A stretch of DNA of 56,774 bases, taken from NCBI GenBank assembly GCA_037444185.1, contig JBBIMW010000014.1, positions 1 through 56,774 on the forward strand. The letters run 5' to 3'. Origin of the DNA: JAILZP01 sp037444185 (GTDB lineage Bacteria; Bacillota; Desulfotomaculia; Desulfotomaculales; Desulfocucumaceae). Both the position numbers and the translations under genes were made by a program. Of the stretch, positions 32,194 to 41,424 are shown piece by piece. The notes beneath the pieces are model-generated. The model searched no databases and was not told the DNA's origin. It worked only from the letters and a program-made list of their open reading frames with translations. Positions within the stretch are counted from its first letter, which is position 1. Each line of letters starts with the position of its first letter.

Positions 32194-32985
32194 GTGGATT
32201 TCTGGAGGAGGCTTGAAGAGCACCGCTCTATAGAAAGACAGCTGGCCTGGGAGGGTAGCTTCAGTGAATACATGCAAATCGTCAGAGAGCGCCCTTATGT
32301 GTGCCAGCTGGCCCATTCCAGGATATACGAGATGATAAAGTCCGCCGGGGTGGAGGAGAATGCCGGAGGAAAGATATACAAGTTTTTCCTCCCGGAAATA
32401 TTCGGCATAGATAGCACACTGGAAAAACTGGTGGAAGAATACTTCCATCCGGCGGCCCGCAGGCTGGATGTGCGCAAGCGCATTCTTTTGATGATGGGTC
32501 CGGTCAGCGGCGGTAAATCAACTTTGGTGGCCATGTTGAAGAGGGGGCTGGAAAAGTTCAGCCGGACGGAGCCGGGGGCTGTATACGGGATCAAGGGCTG
32601 CCCTATGCATGAGGAGCCCCTGCACCTGATTCCCAAGGAACTGCGGCCCGAGTTTGAAAAAGAATACGGAGTTTATATCGAAGGGGATCTTTGCCCTTCG
32701 TGCAGGGTGATGCTGGAACAGGAATACGGTGGAAAAATAGAAAATTTATTGGTGGAAAGGATATTCTTTTCGGAGGAGAACAGGGTGGGAATAGGCACCT
32801 TCACCCCTTCGGACCCCAAATCCCAGGATATCGCGGATTTGACTGGAAGTGTCGATTTCTCCACCATTGCCGAGTACGGATCCGAGTCCGACCCCAGGGC
32901 CTACCGCTTCGACGGTGAGCTGAACATCGCCAACCGTGGTATTATGGAGTTTCAGGAGATGCTTAAAGTCAAACATCAACAGTGA
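32194..32985 (+). pseudogene. prkA: prkA, N-terminal part (interrupted by an excisable element)
   Basis: Encodes residues 1-258 of the PrkA AAA ATPase/serine kinase-type sporulation protein, then a foreign VKHQQ and a stop. Seen: WEGSFSEYM (19-27), EEYFHPAARRLDVRKRILLM (81-100), Walker A GPVSGGKST (102-110), KGCPMHEEPLHLIP, ERIFFSEENRVGIGTFTPSDPKSQDIADLTGS (in parts ERIFFSE, GTFTPSDPKSQDIADLTGS) and SDPRAYRFDGELNIANRG. The rest of the protein lies 10.2 kb away at 43197. The GTG start at 32194 follows AAAGGAG by 8 bases and gives MDFWRRLEEH, like other PrkA N-termini. Joined at the shared 17-mer, the two parts give exactly 631 residues. It is probably a reversible interruption, not a dead gene. 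Confidence 0.9.
32950..32966 (+). repeat. Left attachment core (attL) of the prkA element
   Basis: TTTCAGGAGATGCTTAA, identical to 43180-43196. It encodes the FQEMLK part of PrkA. To its left the sequence is prkA; to its right the frame leaves PrkA homology at once. Confidence 0.88.
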
Positions 32986-32999
32986 TATCCCGCTTTTTT

Positions 33000-34121
33000 T
33001 CATAAATTGTACTCCTCCCGGTACTGCATCACCCTTCTCGGATGGGGTATTTCTATGCCTTCCCGGTCCAATGCGTTTTTAAACCTCCTCAAAAGCTCCC
33101 TTTCCACCGCCCACTGCTCGCCGGGGGAGGTGGGGGCGGCGGCGCGGATGTTCACCGAAAAGTTCCCCAGGGATACCACGCCCTGGACCACGGGCACTTC
33201 AACAATGGCCGGAATTTCCCGGTGGGCGGTTTCGCATTCCCGTCTCAAAACTTCCATGGCCCGGTCCACATCTTCCCCGTAAGCTATCCCCACCACGGCC
33301 AGGGCTGTGATGTGCCCCCGGTTGTAATTGACCACCGTTTTGATTTCGCCGTTGGGGATGATATGAAGCTGCCCTGTCCATTTGCGTATTTTGCACGTTC
33401 TCAACCCTATTTCCTCCACCACCCCCACCGCTCCGCCGGCCTCCACGTACTCCCCCACGGCGAACTGGTCCTCAAATATTATGAAAAAACCGCTGATCAC
33501 GTCCCTGACCAGATTTTGGGCCCCGAAGCCCACGGCCAGCCCCAGTATGCCTACGCCGGCCAGTATGGCGCCGGTGTTGATGTTGAATATCTGTAAAATC
33601 ATCAGCCCGGCCAGAAAGTAAACAATGTAGGCGATCCCGCTTTTTAGAAGGGATTCCATGGTTTGGGCCCTCCGGTCCTCGATCAATCCCCCTTTTAACT
33701 CTTTCCGGGCAAAGGCCTGGGCTATGGCCACGCGGCAGAATTTTACGGCCAGCCGGGCGGCCACGATGACGCCGGTGACCTTCAAAGCAATCAGGCCCAT
33801 GTTTTTGACGTCTGCGGTGGAGAAAACCTTTACCTGGAAAACTTCCAGTATGATCACCGCTGCGGTGAGAATTGCGCCGTAGAAACATACAGCCTTGGAC
33901 AGGACTCCAAGGGAGATCAACATGTTCCCCGCCGCTGCGGATTCGTTTCCGGAGCTTTTCCGCCGCTCCCTGTCAATGGCCCGGTCAAGTACGGCATTGA
34001 TTATTTTAATAACAACGATGGTGGTCGCCACCACCAGTAGGGACCACAGAAGCCTGACGGTCAGATCGTCCGGGAGCATGGACAGAAATTCTTCTATTTT
34101 CCGGCTGATGATCTCAGACAC
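33000..34121 (-). CDS. mscS: MscS-family mechanosensitive channel
   Basis: 373 residues. Membrane spans at about 22-42, 78-98, 105-122 and 150-172, then the pore helix with GAILAGVGILGLAVGFGAQNLVRDVISGFFII (quoted in part: GVGILGLAVGFGAQNLVRDV), and the beta domain EDQFAVGEYVEAGGAVGVVEEIGLRTCKIR (in part: FAVGEYVEAGG, VEEIGLRTCKIR). It relieves osmotic down-shock. It is the first gene inside the left end of the prkA element, transcribed toward the prkA N-terminal part and ending 15 bases from its stop. Its link with excision, if any, is unknown. Confidence 0.9.
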   Translation of the reverse strand: MSEIISRKIEEFLSMLPDDLTVRLLWSLLVVATTIVVIKIINAVLDRAIDRERRKSSGNESAAAGNMLISLGVLSKAVCFYGAILTAAVIILEVFQVKVFSTADVKNMGLIALKVTGVIVAARLAVKFCRVAIAQAFARKELKGGLIEDRRAQTMESLLKSGIAYIVYFLAGLMILQIFNINTGAILAGVGILGLAVGFGAQNLVRDVISGFFIIFEDQFAVGEYVEAGGAVGVVEEIGLRTCKIRKWTGQLHIIPNGEIKTVVNYNRGHITALAVVGIAYGEDVDRAMEVLRRECETAHREIPAIVEVPVVQGVVSLGNFSVNIRAAAPTSPGEQWAVERELLRRFKNALDREGIEIPHPRRVMQYREEYNL

Positions 34122-34220
34122 CGTCCTTTGCAGAAAAGCTTTTGATATTAGTATTATACAGACTTCAACAAAAAAGAAAAAGACGGGTGTTATTTGTTCA
34201 CGCTCCAGTCTATCCGCTAT

Positions 34221-34273
34221 TTTACAGATATATTTATATTGTTTAACATGAATTAAACGATTAATATTAATTC
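34221..34273 (+). promoter_or_regulatory. Promoter and inverted repeat before the ABC exporter
   Basis: TTTACA (34221-34226), 17 bases, TAACAT (34244-34249). Directly after it is GAATTAA (34250-34256), 10 bases, TTAATTC (34267-34273), a perfect inverted pair at the transcription start region, which could be a repressor site. Confidence 0.45.
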
Positions 34274-34383
34274 GGACGGCACCGGGAAACCTCCATGCCG
34301 TGCCAGAACGAATTCGCCCCGGGGGCGGCTGAAAAGACTTGTTAAAGCATAATTTCCTATACCGCAGAAAAGGACTGACCGGA

Positions 34384-35094
34384 ATGACTGGAAATGTACT
34401 GATGAAACTGGACCGCGTAACCAGGATCTATGTTATGGGCGAGGTGGTGGTGGAGGCTCTCAAGGAAACCTCCCTGGACGTGTTTGAAGGTGAGCTGCTG
34501 GTTGTCCTGGGCCCCAGCGGCTCGGGCAAGAGCACCCTGCTGAATATAATGGGAGGGATGGACACGCCCTCCGGCGGGGAGGTTTATTTCGGCCGGGAAA
34601 GTCTGGGCCGGGCCGGTGACGCCCTGCTCACCCGCTTCAGGCGCAACGAGGTGGGCTTCGTGTTCCAGTTTTACAATCTGATACCCGACCTGACGGCCAA
34701 AGAAAATGTGGAACTGGCCGCCGGGCTGGTGGAAAGGCCGCTGCCGGTGCATGAGGTCCTGAGGGAAGTGGGCCTGGAAAACAGGATGGACCACTTTCCT
34801 TCACAACTGAGCGGAGGTGAGCAGCAGAGGGTGTCCATCGCCAGGGCGCTGGTCAAGAATCCCCGCCTCCTGCTCTGCGACGAGCCCACCGGGGCACTGG
34901 ACCACCAGACGGGCAAGAATATTCTCGGGCTGCTGGACAGGATCAACCGTGAGCGTGGCAGCACGGTGGTCATTGTGACCCATAACACCGTCATAGGCGC
35001 CATGGCCGGCCGGGTGGTGCGCATGAGGAGCGGGGAAATAGCGGATATTGCCGTGAACAGCCGGCCGGTTTCCCCGGAAAGGATTGACTGGTGA
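34384..35094 (+). CDS. ABC transporter ATP-binding protein (MacB/LolD type)
   Basis: 236 residues. Walker A GPSGSGKST (about 41-49), Q-loop VFQFYNLIP (about 94), signature LSGGEQQRVSIARAL (about 140), Walker B LLLCDEPTGALD (about 162) and the switch His in VIVTHN (about 199). This subgroup powers FtsX-like permeases that extrude peptides, lipids or drugs. ATG at 34384 is used; a TTG at 34339 would add 15 residues. It overlaps the permease by 4 bases. Confidence 0.92.
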   Translation: MTGNVLMKLDRVTRIYVMGEVVVEALKETSLDVFEGELLVVLGPSGSGKSTLLNIMGGMDTPSGGEVYFGRESLGRAGDALLTRFRRNEVGFVFQFYNLIPDLTAKENVELAAGLVERPLPVHEVLREVGLENRMDHFPSQLSGGEQQRVSIARALVKNPRLLLCDEPTGALDHQTGKNILGLLDRINRERGSTVVIVTHNTVIGAMAGRVVRMRSGEIADIAVNSRPVSPERIDW

Positions 35095-37469
35095 TGAGGG
35101 TTTTATTCAAAAAGCTGTTCCGCACCATCCGGAATACCCGGGGCCAGTTCCTGGCGGTGACGGCGGTGGTGGCCGTGGGCATAGCGGTTTATATATCTAT
35201 GGCCACCAGCTACTACAACCTGAACCGGTCCAGGGATGAGTTCTACCGGGAGAATAATTTCGCTGATTACTACTTTCACGTGGTGAGGGCTCCGGAACAG
35301 GTGGCCGGGCAGATAGGGTCATTGCCGGGGGTGGCCGCGGTCAGCGGGAGGATACAAAAAGACGTTCCGCTGGTGAAGGAGGGCAATCAAAGGGCCACTG
35401 CCCGGATAACCAGCTATCCGGTTCCAATGGGAGGGATAAACCGTATTCAGCTGCTTTCCGGGAGAATGTTTGAAATGCACCCCCGGGGCGGGGGCGTGGA
35501 AGTATTGGTGGACAAACGCTATTTTACGGCCAATCGTCTGTCTTTCAATGACGTCATAGATATTGTGGCCGACGGCGGGAAGGTTCCCCTCACCGTGGTG
35601 GGCACCGGAACCGGGCCGGAGTTCACCTTTGCCATGAAGGACGCAGCCACCCTTATGCCCGACCCCGGGACCTTCGGCCTGATAATGATGCCTTTAAACC
35701 AGGCTCAGCAGGTCTTGAACCTTCCCGGTCAGATAAACCAGGTGGTTATAAAGCTTTCACCGGGGGCCGACGGGGAAAAAGTGGCGGCGCAGGTCAAGGC
35801 GTTGCTTGAGCCGTACGGCAACCTGTCCAGTTATCCGCTCAAAAAGCAGCTCAGCCACGCCATACTGCAGGGGGAACTGGACGGCCTCAGGGCTGTTTCC
35901 AATATTATGCCCGTTATATTCCTGGGCATCGCGGCCGCTATTCAGATGGTGATGCTGGGCAGGATGATCGGTGGGCAGCGCCTGCAGATAGGTATAATGA
36001 AGGCCCTGGGATACAGCAGCGCTCATATAATGGCTTACTACACCGCCTATTCCCTGTCCTCTTCCCTGATGGGCGCGCTATTGGGCGCTTTATCCGGAAT
36101 CGGGCTGGCTTCAGCCATCTCCGGGTTATATGCGGATATTTTCAACCTGCCCCGGGCAATAGGAGGGGTAAACACCGCTGCGGTGATGTACGGCTTTGTC
36201 TTGAGCCTTTCAGTGGGAACCGTCGCCGGTATGGCGGCATCCAGGACGGTGATATCGGTCAATCCGGCCGAAGCAATGCGTCCCAAGCCGCCCGGAAGCG
36301 CCGGCAACATTTTGCTGGAGAGGTTTCCCCGGATTTGGGGACTGCTGGATTCCACCTGGAGAATGGGCTTGAGGGCCGCCATCCGGAATCGGGGGAGGTT
36401 TGCGCTGGTGTTGGTGGGGGTGGCCTTCTCGGTGGGGATGCTGGTCATGTCACTGTTCACCAACGATTCAATTCACTATATAATTAGAAAGCAATATTTC
36501 CTGGATCAGAGCTATGATTATTTGGTGCGGTTCTCCTCTCCGGTGAAAGAGGGCGATTTGCTGGTCATTTCCCGTATCGAGGGGGTCGTCAAAGCAGAAC
36601 CGGTTTTTGAAATACCCGTTAAAATTCATTTTCAGGGAAAATCCCAGGAAGACTCCCTGCAAGGCATCCCCAGGGACTCGACTCTGAAGAGGCTGGAGGA
36701 TGAAAACAAGGCCCCCCTGCCTATTCCCGAAGAAGGATTGCTGATTGCCGAAAAGACCGCCAAAAAACTGGGGGTCAAAAGGGGTGACCGGGTTGAGATT
36801 GAAACTCTGCTTGGCGCCGGCCCCTCCCGGAGGGCCGTTCTCACAGTGGCCGGGATCAACCGCCAGCTGGTGGGCGGGGGGACGTATCTCAGCCTGGAGC
36901 AGGCCAATCTGATTATGCAGGAAAGGCGCCTGGTTTCAGGGGTCATGCTGAAGATTGAACCCGGCAGGTCCGGGGCCCTGGAAGAAAAACTAAACGACAT
37001 GAACAATGTTTCTTCCATATTGAGCCGCCAGAAGGAACTGGACAACTTCAACAAAAACATAGAGGCCATGGTGTACTCCATAGCCATAATGGTTGCATTC
37101 GCGATGGTGATGGGATTTGCCATAATATACAACTCCTCCGTGGTCAGTTTTGCCGATCGCAAAAGGGAACTGGCGTCTTTAAGGGTGCTGGGATTTACCA
37201 ACCGTGAGGTATCGGGCCTTCTTTTGAAGGAAAACATTTTGCAGTCATTGCTGGGAGTGGCCGTAGGTCTCCCCTTCGGCCGGCTGATTAGTCAGGGGTA
37301 CGTCAATGCCGTAAGCACAGACCTGTTCACCATGCCTGTCGTAATCTATCCCATGACATATTTCTGGTCGGCCCTGGGAGGGGTGCTTTTTATTATTGTG
37401 GCTCACCTGCTGGCGGTCAGGGGGGTTAAAAGGCTTGACCTGGTGGATGTGCTGAAGAACAGGGACTAA
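35091..37469 (+). CDS. FtsX/MacB-like ABC transporter permease
   Basis: 792 residues, a two-module permease. N-terminal span (about 18-38), a first extracellular domain to about 270, three spans (275-400), a second span-plus-extracellular domain (420-650) and a last group of three spans (660-790) with SFADRKRELASLRVLGFTNREVSGLL (in part RKRELASLRVLGFTNREV), the hallmark FtsX-domain segment. It starts with GTG or ATG (35091/35094) at the overlap with the ATPase gene. It works with the adaptor encoded next. Confidence 0.9.
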   Translation: MMRVLFKKLFRTIRNTRGQFLAVTAVVAVGIAVYISMATSYYNLNRSRDEFYRENNFADYYFHVVRAPEQVAGQIGSLPGVAAVSGRIQKDVPLVKEGNQRATARITSYPVPMGGINRIQLLSGRMFEMHPRGGGVEVLVDKRYFTANRLSFNDVIDIVADGGKVPLTVVGTGTGPEFTFAMKDAATLMPDPGTFGLIMMPLNQAQQVLNLPGQINQVVIKLSPGADGEKVAAQVKALLEPYGNLSSYPLKKQLSHAILQGELDGLRAVSNIMPVIFLGIAAAIQMVMLGRMIGGQRLQIGIMKALGYSSAHIMAYYTAYSLSSSLMGALLGALSGIGLASAISGLYADIFNLPRAIGGVNTAAVMYGFVLSLSVGTVAGMAASRTVISVNPAEAMRPKPPGSAGNILLERFPRIWGLLDSTWRMGLRAAIRNRGRFALVLVGVAFSVGMLVMSLFTNDSIHYIIRKQYFLDQSYDYLVRFSSPVKEGDLLVISRIEGVVKAEPVFEIPVKIHFQGKSQEDSLQGIPRDSTLKRLEDENKAPLPIPEEGLLIAEKTAKKLGVKRGDRVEIETLLGAGPSRRAVLTVAGINRQLVGGGTYLSLEQANLIMQERRLVSGVMLKIEPGRSGALEEKLNDMNNVSSILSRQKELDNFNKNIEAMVYSIAIMVAFAMVMGFAIIYNSSVVSFADRKRELASLRVLGFTNREVSGLLLKENILQSLLGVAVGLPFGRLISQGYVNAVSTDLFTMPVVIYPMTYFWSALGGVLFIIVAHLLAVRGVKRLDLVDVLKNRD

Positions 37470-37483
37470 ACAGGAGGTCAGTG

Positions 37484-38650
37484 ATGAGGAGCAGTAGAAA
37501 GATTTACCTGGGAGCGGGCATGGCGGTTGTTCTTGTGGTGGCGGCGCTGGCGATGAAAGGCGGGGGAACGCCTGTTGAAACCGTGCAGGTGCGGCGGGGG
37601 GACATCGCCCGGACGGTGGTTGAAACAGGCTATGTGCAGCCGTCGGCAAGCCACGAATTGTACGCCGGGCAAACCGCCAGGGTGATTGAGGCGCCTGTTG
37701 AAACCGGTCAGATGGTGGTCAGGGGGCAAACCCTGGTGGTGATGGAGAGCCCGGATCTGGCCGCTCAGATAATCAGCACCCGGGGACAGCTGTCCCAGGC
37801 CGAAGCCGCCGCCGGAGCCTCCAGGGCGGCGGTGCAGAGAACCGGGCTGGAACTTAGCAGCGCCGAAGAAAACTACAGTCGCACAGAAGAGTTATACCGT
37901 TTAGGAGCAGTCTCCCGGGTGGAATACGAAAAGGCGCTGCTGCAGGTGGAAACCCTGCGCCAGGGCCTCGAGGAGCAGAATGCCCTTTTGAAAAGCTCCC
38001 TGGCCCGGGTGGACAGTCTGGAACAAACACTGCGGCAGCTGTACGCCAGGGAGAAGGAACTGCTGGTGACCAGCCCCGCCGGAGGGCTTGTAATGTCCCT
38101 GCCTGTAAAGTCGGGGCAGGTATTGAATCCCGGAAGTCTTCTGGCAACGGTGGCGGATCTGGAAAGCATGGAGGTAAAGGCCGATATGCTGAGTGACGAT
38201 CTGGCCGGGGTCAGGGAGGGTCAAAAGGTTATTATCACCGCCCCTGTGCTGGGTGGCAGGATCATTGCCGGCCGGGTCAAGCAGATTTACCCCCGGGCCG
38301 AGGAAAAAGTATCGGCCCTGGGTGTCGTCCAGCGCCGGGTGCCGGTCATCGTCGGCCTGGATGAAACGGCCAATCTTAAGCCTGGATTTGAGGTCAAGGT
38401 GTCGGTGGAAACTTCGGCCCGCCACAATGTTCTTCAGATACCACTGGAATCGGTTGTCACCAGGGCGGACGGCCGAAGGGAAGTCATGGTGGTGGTCAAC
38501 AACATAGTGGCCCGCCGCCCTGTAGATACCGGTATCAGCAACAGGAGTGACATTGAAATAACAGGAGGGCTGGAGGTCGGGGATATAATCGTCAGGGACG
38601 GCAGCCTGGGACTGCCGGAGAAGACGAGGGTCAAGCCGCAAAACAAGTGA
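37484..38650 (+). CDS. HlyD/MacA-family membrane-fusion (adaptor) protein
   Basis: 388 residues. N-terminal membrane anchor (about 6-24, IYLGAGMAVVLVVAALAM), a barrel/lipoyl half (VEAPVETGQMVVRGQTLVVM region), a long helical hairpin with strong coiled-coil character (about 90-195), the second lipoyl half (LVTSPAGGLVMSLPVKSGQVL) and a C-terminal barrel with LKPGFEVKVSVE. It is the adaptor of the ABC exporter; in a Gram-positive cell it would link the permease to the wall side. It follows CAGGAGG, 11 bases after the permease. Confidence 0.88.
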   Translation: MRSSRKIYLGAGMAVVLVVAALAMKGGGTPVETVQVRRGDIARTVVETGYVQPSASHELYAGQTARVIEAPVETGQMVVRGQTLVVMESPDLAAQIISTRGQLSQAEAAAGASRAAVQRTGLELSSAEENYSRTEELYRLGAVSRVEYEKALLQVETLRQGLEEQNALLKSSLARVDSLEQTLRQLYAREKELLVTSPAGGLVMSLPVKSGQVLNPGSLLATVADLESMEVKADMLSDDLAGVREGQKVIITAPVLGGRIIAGRVKQIYPRAEEKVSALGVVQRRVPVIVGLDETANLKPGFEVKVSVETSARHNVLQIPLESVVTRADGRREVMVVVNNIVARRPVDTGISNRSDIEITGGLEVGDIIVRDGSLGLPEKTRVKPQNK

Positions 38651-38763
38651 TGGATAAGATCGGGGCCGGCTTTGTCCGGCCCGGAAGCGCCGGCGGGACT
38701 GAACGGGACGCATTTGGGCATGCGTTGGAATCAGGACCGGGGCCTCACAAAGGCGGGTGAAGT

Positions 38764-40161
38764 CTATAACAGCCCCAGGATCCGGACGGACTGCGCCACG
38801 GTGAAGCATACCAGACAGGCGGCGGCGGTGGGGATGAGGGCGGCCAGGATGGTCCACTTAATACTTTCGGTTTCCTTGCGGATGGTATAGAGAGTGGTGC
38901 CGCATGGGAAGTGAAGCAGTGAAAAAAGCATGGTGCACAGGGCGGTGAGCCATGTCCATCCGTACTGCCCCACCAGCAGCGCCTTTAGAGATTCCAGGCT
39001 GTCCAGGGACTGCATGGAGCCGGCGCTTATGTAGCTCATGATAAGAATGGGCAGGACAATTTCATTGGCCGGTAGCCCCAGGATAAAGGCCATCAGTATG
39101 TAGCCGTCCAGCCCCAGGGCCCGCCCGAAGGGATCCAGCGCACCGGCGGTGTGCTGCAGTATGCTGGCGCCGCCGAACTGAATGTTGGCCATCAGCCAGA
39201 TAATGCCGCCGGCCGGCACGGCAATGATTACGGCCCTTCTCAGGACGAATACGGTGCGGTCCAGGAAGGACCGGACCAGCACTTGCCCAATCCGGGGTCT
39301 GCGGTAGGGGGGAAGCTCAAGGGTGAAGGAGGAGGGGATTCCTTTCAGCAGGGTTTTTGAAAGGATCCAGGAGGTTGTCAATGTTACCGACAGTCCCACC
39401 AAAACCAGCCCGGCGATGGTGGCCGCAGCCGCCGCGGCGCCGGAAACGGCGGCGGACACACCGCCCATGAACACTGAAGACAGGGCGATGAGGGTGGGGA
39501 AACGGCCGTTGCAGGGCACGAATACATTGGTCAGGGTGGCTATCAGCCGCTCCCTGGGGGACTCTATAATGCGGCAGGCGATGATGCCGGCGGCATTGCA
39601 GCCCAGCCCCATGCCCATGGTCAGGGACTGTTTTCCGTGGGCGCCGGCCCTTTTAAAAAAGTTGTCCAGATTGAAGGCCACCCTGGGAAGATAGCCCAGT
39701 TCCTCCAGCAGGGTGAACAGGGGAAAAAAAATGGCCATGGGGGGCAACATCACCGATACCACCCAGGCCAGGGTGCTGTAGCATCCCTGGATCAGAAAAC
39801 CCTCAGCCCACAGGGGAAGGCCTGCCCGGTGGAATAGTCCGGACAGTAGCTCCTGGCCCCGGAAAAGTACGGCGGCGATCATTTCCGAAAGCGCATTGGC
39901 TCCGGCAACGGTTAGCCACAGAATACAGGCCAGAGCCAGAATCATTATGGGAAATCCCGCCCAGCGGGAAGTGATTATGTCGTCTATTTTACCGTCCAGG
40001 TCCGGATACCTGGTTTTTCCATGCCTGACGGTCTTGAAGGCGATGTTCTCGGCGTCGGTGTATATAGTGCCGGAAATGTGATCCCTGATGTTGCCCCTTT
40101 CTGTCCTGAAGCTGCCGGCCCGGTCGACGGCCCGGTTCAGCAAATTTATATCAGGTGTCAA
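38764..40161 (-). CDS. feoB: FeoB C-terminal transport module (split FeoB)
   Basis: 465 residues, the membrane half of the ferrous-iron transporter. Seen: an ITSRWAGFPIM entry (about 77-87), a GATE-type span with GLGCNAAGIIACRIIESPRERLIATL (about 185-210, in parts LGCNAAGIIACR and IESPRERL), VFVPCNGRFPTL, and a second repeat with GLPANEIVLPILIMSY (about 385). It contains about ten membrane spans. It starts with TTG at 40161 after GGAGGGA, overlapping the stop of the GTPase gene (TTGA), so the two halves are translated separately but coupled. The split could be natural or recent. Confidence 0.85.
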   Translation of the reverse strand: MTPDINLLNRAVDRAGSFRTERGNIRDHISGTIYTDAENIAFKTVRHGKTRYPDLDGKIDDIITSRWAGFPIMILALACILWLTVAGANALSEMIAAVLFRGQELLSGLFHRAGLPLWAEGFLIQGCYSTLAWVVSVMLPPMAIFFPLFTLLEELGYLPRVAFNLDNFFKRAGAHGKQSLTMGMGLGCNAAGIIACRIIESPRERLIATLTNVFVPCNGRFPTLIALSSVFMGGVSAAVSGAAAAAATIAGLVLVGLSVTLTTSWILSKTLLKGIPSSFTLELPPYRRPRIGQVLVRSFLDRTVFVLRRAVIIAVPAGGIIWLMANIQFGGASILQHTAGALDPFGRALGLDGYILMAFILGLPANEIVLPILIMSYISAGSMQSLDSLESLKALLVGQYGWTWLTALCTMLFSLLHFPCGTTLYTIRKETESIKWTILAALIPTAAACLVCFTVAQSVRILGLL

Positions 40162-40898
40162 TGATTTATCCCTCCACAGTAGTACTTCAGCGATTCCAGC
40201 ACCGCGGGGTCTCCCTCCAGCAGCCTCAAAGCCAGCCACCGCCGCTTCATTCCACACGTTACTATGGCTTTCAGGGTGCGGTCCAGATCCGAGACCACCT
40301 CTTCAATCCCGGTATCGTAAGTCAGCCTCCGGGGTGTTGTGGACAGTTGGCGGAGGGCTATTTGGTATATTTTTTCTTTCAGTTCGCCCAGTCCCAGGCC
40401 ATTGCGGGCCGCCGCAGCCACCACGGGAACCCCCAGCTGGCGGGACAGTTCGTTAATGTCGATGTATATTCTTTTGCGTTCCGCCTCATCGATAAGATTT
40501 AAGCAGACCACCACCCTAAGGTTTATTTCCATTATTTGGAGGACAAGGTTTAGATTCCGCTCCAGGCAGGTGGCGTCCACCACCACCACGGTGGCGTCGG
40601 GATCGGCAAAGTATATAAAATCCCTGGCCACCAGTTCGTCCGGAGAACCGGCCAGCAGGGAATAGGTTCCCGGCAGATCCACCAGCACGAATGATTGTCC
40701 CAGGTGGCTGTATGTTCCCAGGGTCCGGACCACGGTTTTGCCGGGCCAGTTGCCCGTATGTTGCCGCAGTCCGGTAAGGGCGTTGAATATAGTGCTCTTG
40801 CCCGTGTTGGGGTTTCCCGCCAGGGCTACAATCCTCTTGTCCGGGGCCGTCAGTGCGGCATTGTGTTTTTTCCGGAGGCCCTTTTGTCTGCTGCTCAC
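40158..40898 (-). CDS. feoB: FeoB N-terminal GTPase module (split FeoB)
   Basis: 246 residues: G1 GNPNTGKST (about 28-36), a Thr switch region GNWPGKTV, G3 VDLPGTYSLLAGSPDE (about 74), G4 NLID (about 134) and G5-like AAARNGLG (about 161), then the helical GDI-like domain. It ends at codon 246, where an ordinary FeoB would continue into membrane spans. ATG start; feoA lies 19 bases upstream. It should couple GTP to the transport module encoded by the overlapping gene at 38764. Confidence 0.88.
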   Translation of the reverse strand: MSSRQKGLRKKHNAALTAPDKRIVALAGNPNTGKSTIFNALTGLRQHTGNWPGKTVVRTLGTYSHLGQSFVLVDLPGTYSLLAGSPDELVARDFIYFADPDATVVVVDATCLERNLNLVLQIMEINLRVVVCLNLIDEAERKRIYIDINELSRQLGVPVVAAAARNGLGLGELKEKIYQIALRQLSTTPRRLTYDTGIEEVVSDLDRTLKAIVTCGMKRRWLALRLLEGDPAVLESLKYYCGGINH

Positions 40899-40917
40899 GG
40901 CAAATGCTCCCCTGTGA

Positions 40918-41151
40918 TTAATAAAGTTTGACCGTAATTTTATCGGCGACTTCCTTTCTGAGGGCGATTACGGCCCCCCTTACGCTGAAGGCCGTAGGGT
41001 CGCCGGCGGGGCTGCGGCGAACCGCCACCACAGCGGTGCCGGGGACCAGTCCCAGATCCAGCAGGCGGAAGCGGGCCGTACCGTCCACACTCAGGGACGT
41101 CACTGTCCCCCTTTTATTCAAGGGCAATTTTGATAAAGGTATTTCCGGCAT
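40918..41151 (-). CDS. feoA: FeoA iron-transport accessory protein
   Basis: 77 residues, an SH3-like barrel: MPEIPLSKLPLNKRGTV (start), FRLLDLGLVPGTAVVAVRRSPAGDPTAF (quoted in part: LLDLGLVPGTAV) and VRGAVIALRKEVADKI near the C-terminus. It supports FeoB-dependent ferrous uptake. ATG at 41151 follows GGGAGGG, a strong ribosome site; an ATG 27 bases earlier has none. First gene of the feoA-feoB-N-feoB-C unit. Confidence 0.88.
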   Translation of the reverse strand: MPEIPLSKLPLNKRGTVTSLSVDGTARFRLLDLGLVPGTAVVAVRRSPAGDPTAFSVRGAVIALRKEVADKITVKLY

Positions 41152-41195
41152 ATAATATTCCCTCCCGGAGGATTCCATTTGGCGGCCTTAAAAAG

Positions 41196-41228
41196 TTAAT
41201 TCCGGCTAAGAAAGTTAGGCCCGGCTAA
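41196..41228. promoter_or_regulatory. Candidate iron-regulator boxes upstream of feoA
   Basis: Two imperfect palindromes, TTAATTCCGGCTAA (41196-41209) and TTAGGCCCGGCTAA (41215-41228), 19 bases apart and 45-77 bases before feoA. The TTAGG...CTAA form resembles DtxR/IdeR-type boxes. The rest of the gap up to 41424 holds nothing coding. Confidence 0.4.
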
Positions 41229-41424
41229 TATCCGGCGCGGACCCGGGCTTTGACCGGTTTTGCCGACATTGTATATTATGCTGTTTCGGCCGGTGGTGTT
41301 ACTGGTTGTGGCTGACGTGTCAAAGATAACGGGGACGGAAAGGCGGATGTTTGTGGATGTGGAGGAAAAATTTTTTATTTTTCCGGGCGGTTAGAAATAT
41401 TTTCAGCAATCTGCAAATATTGAT

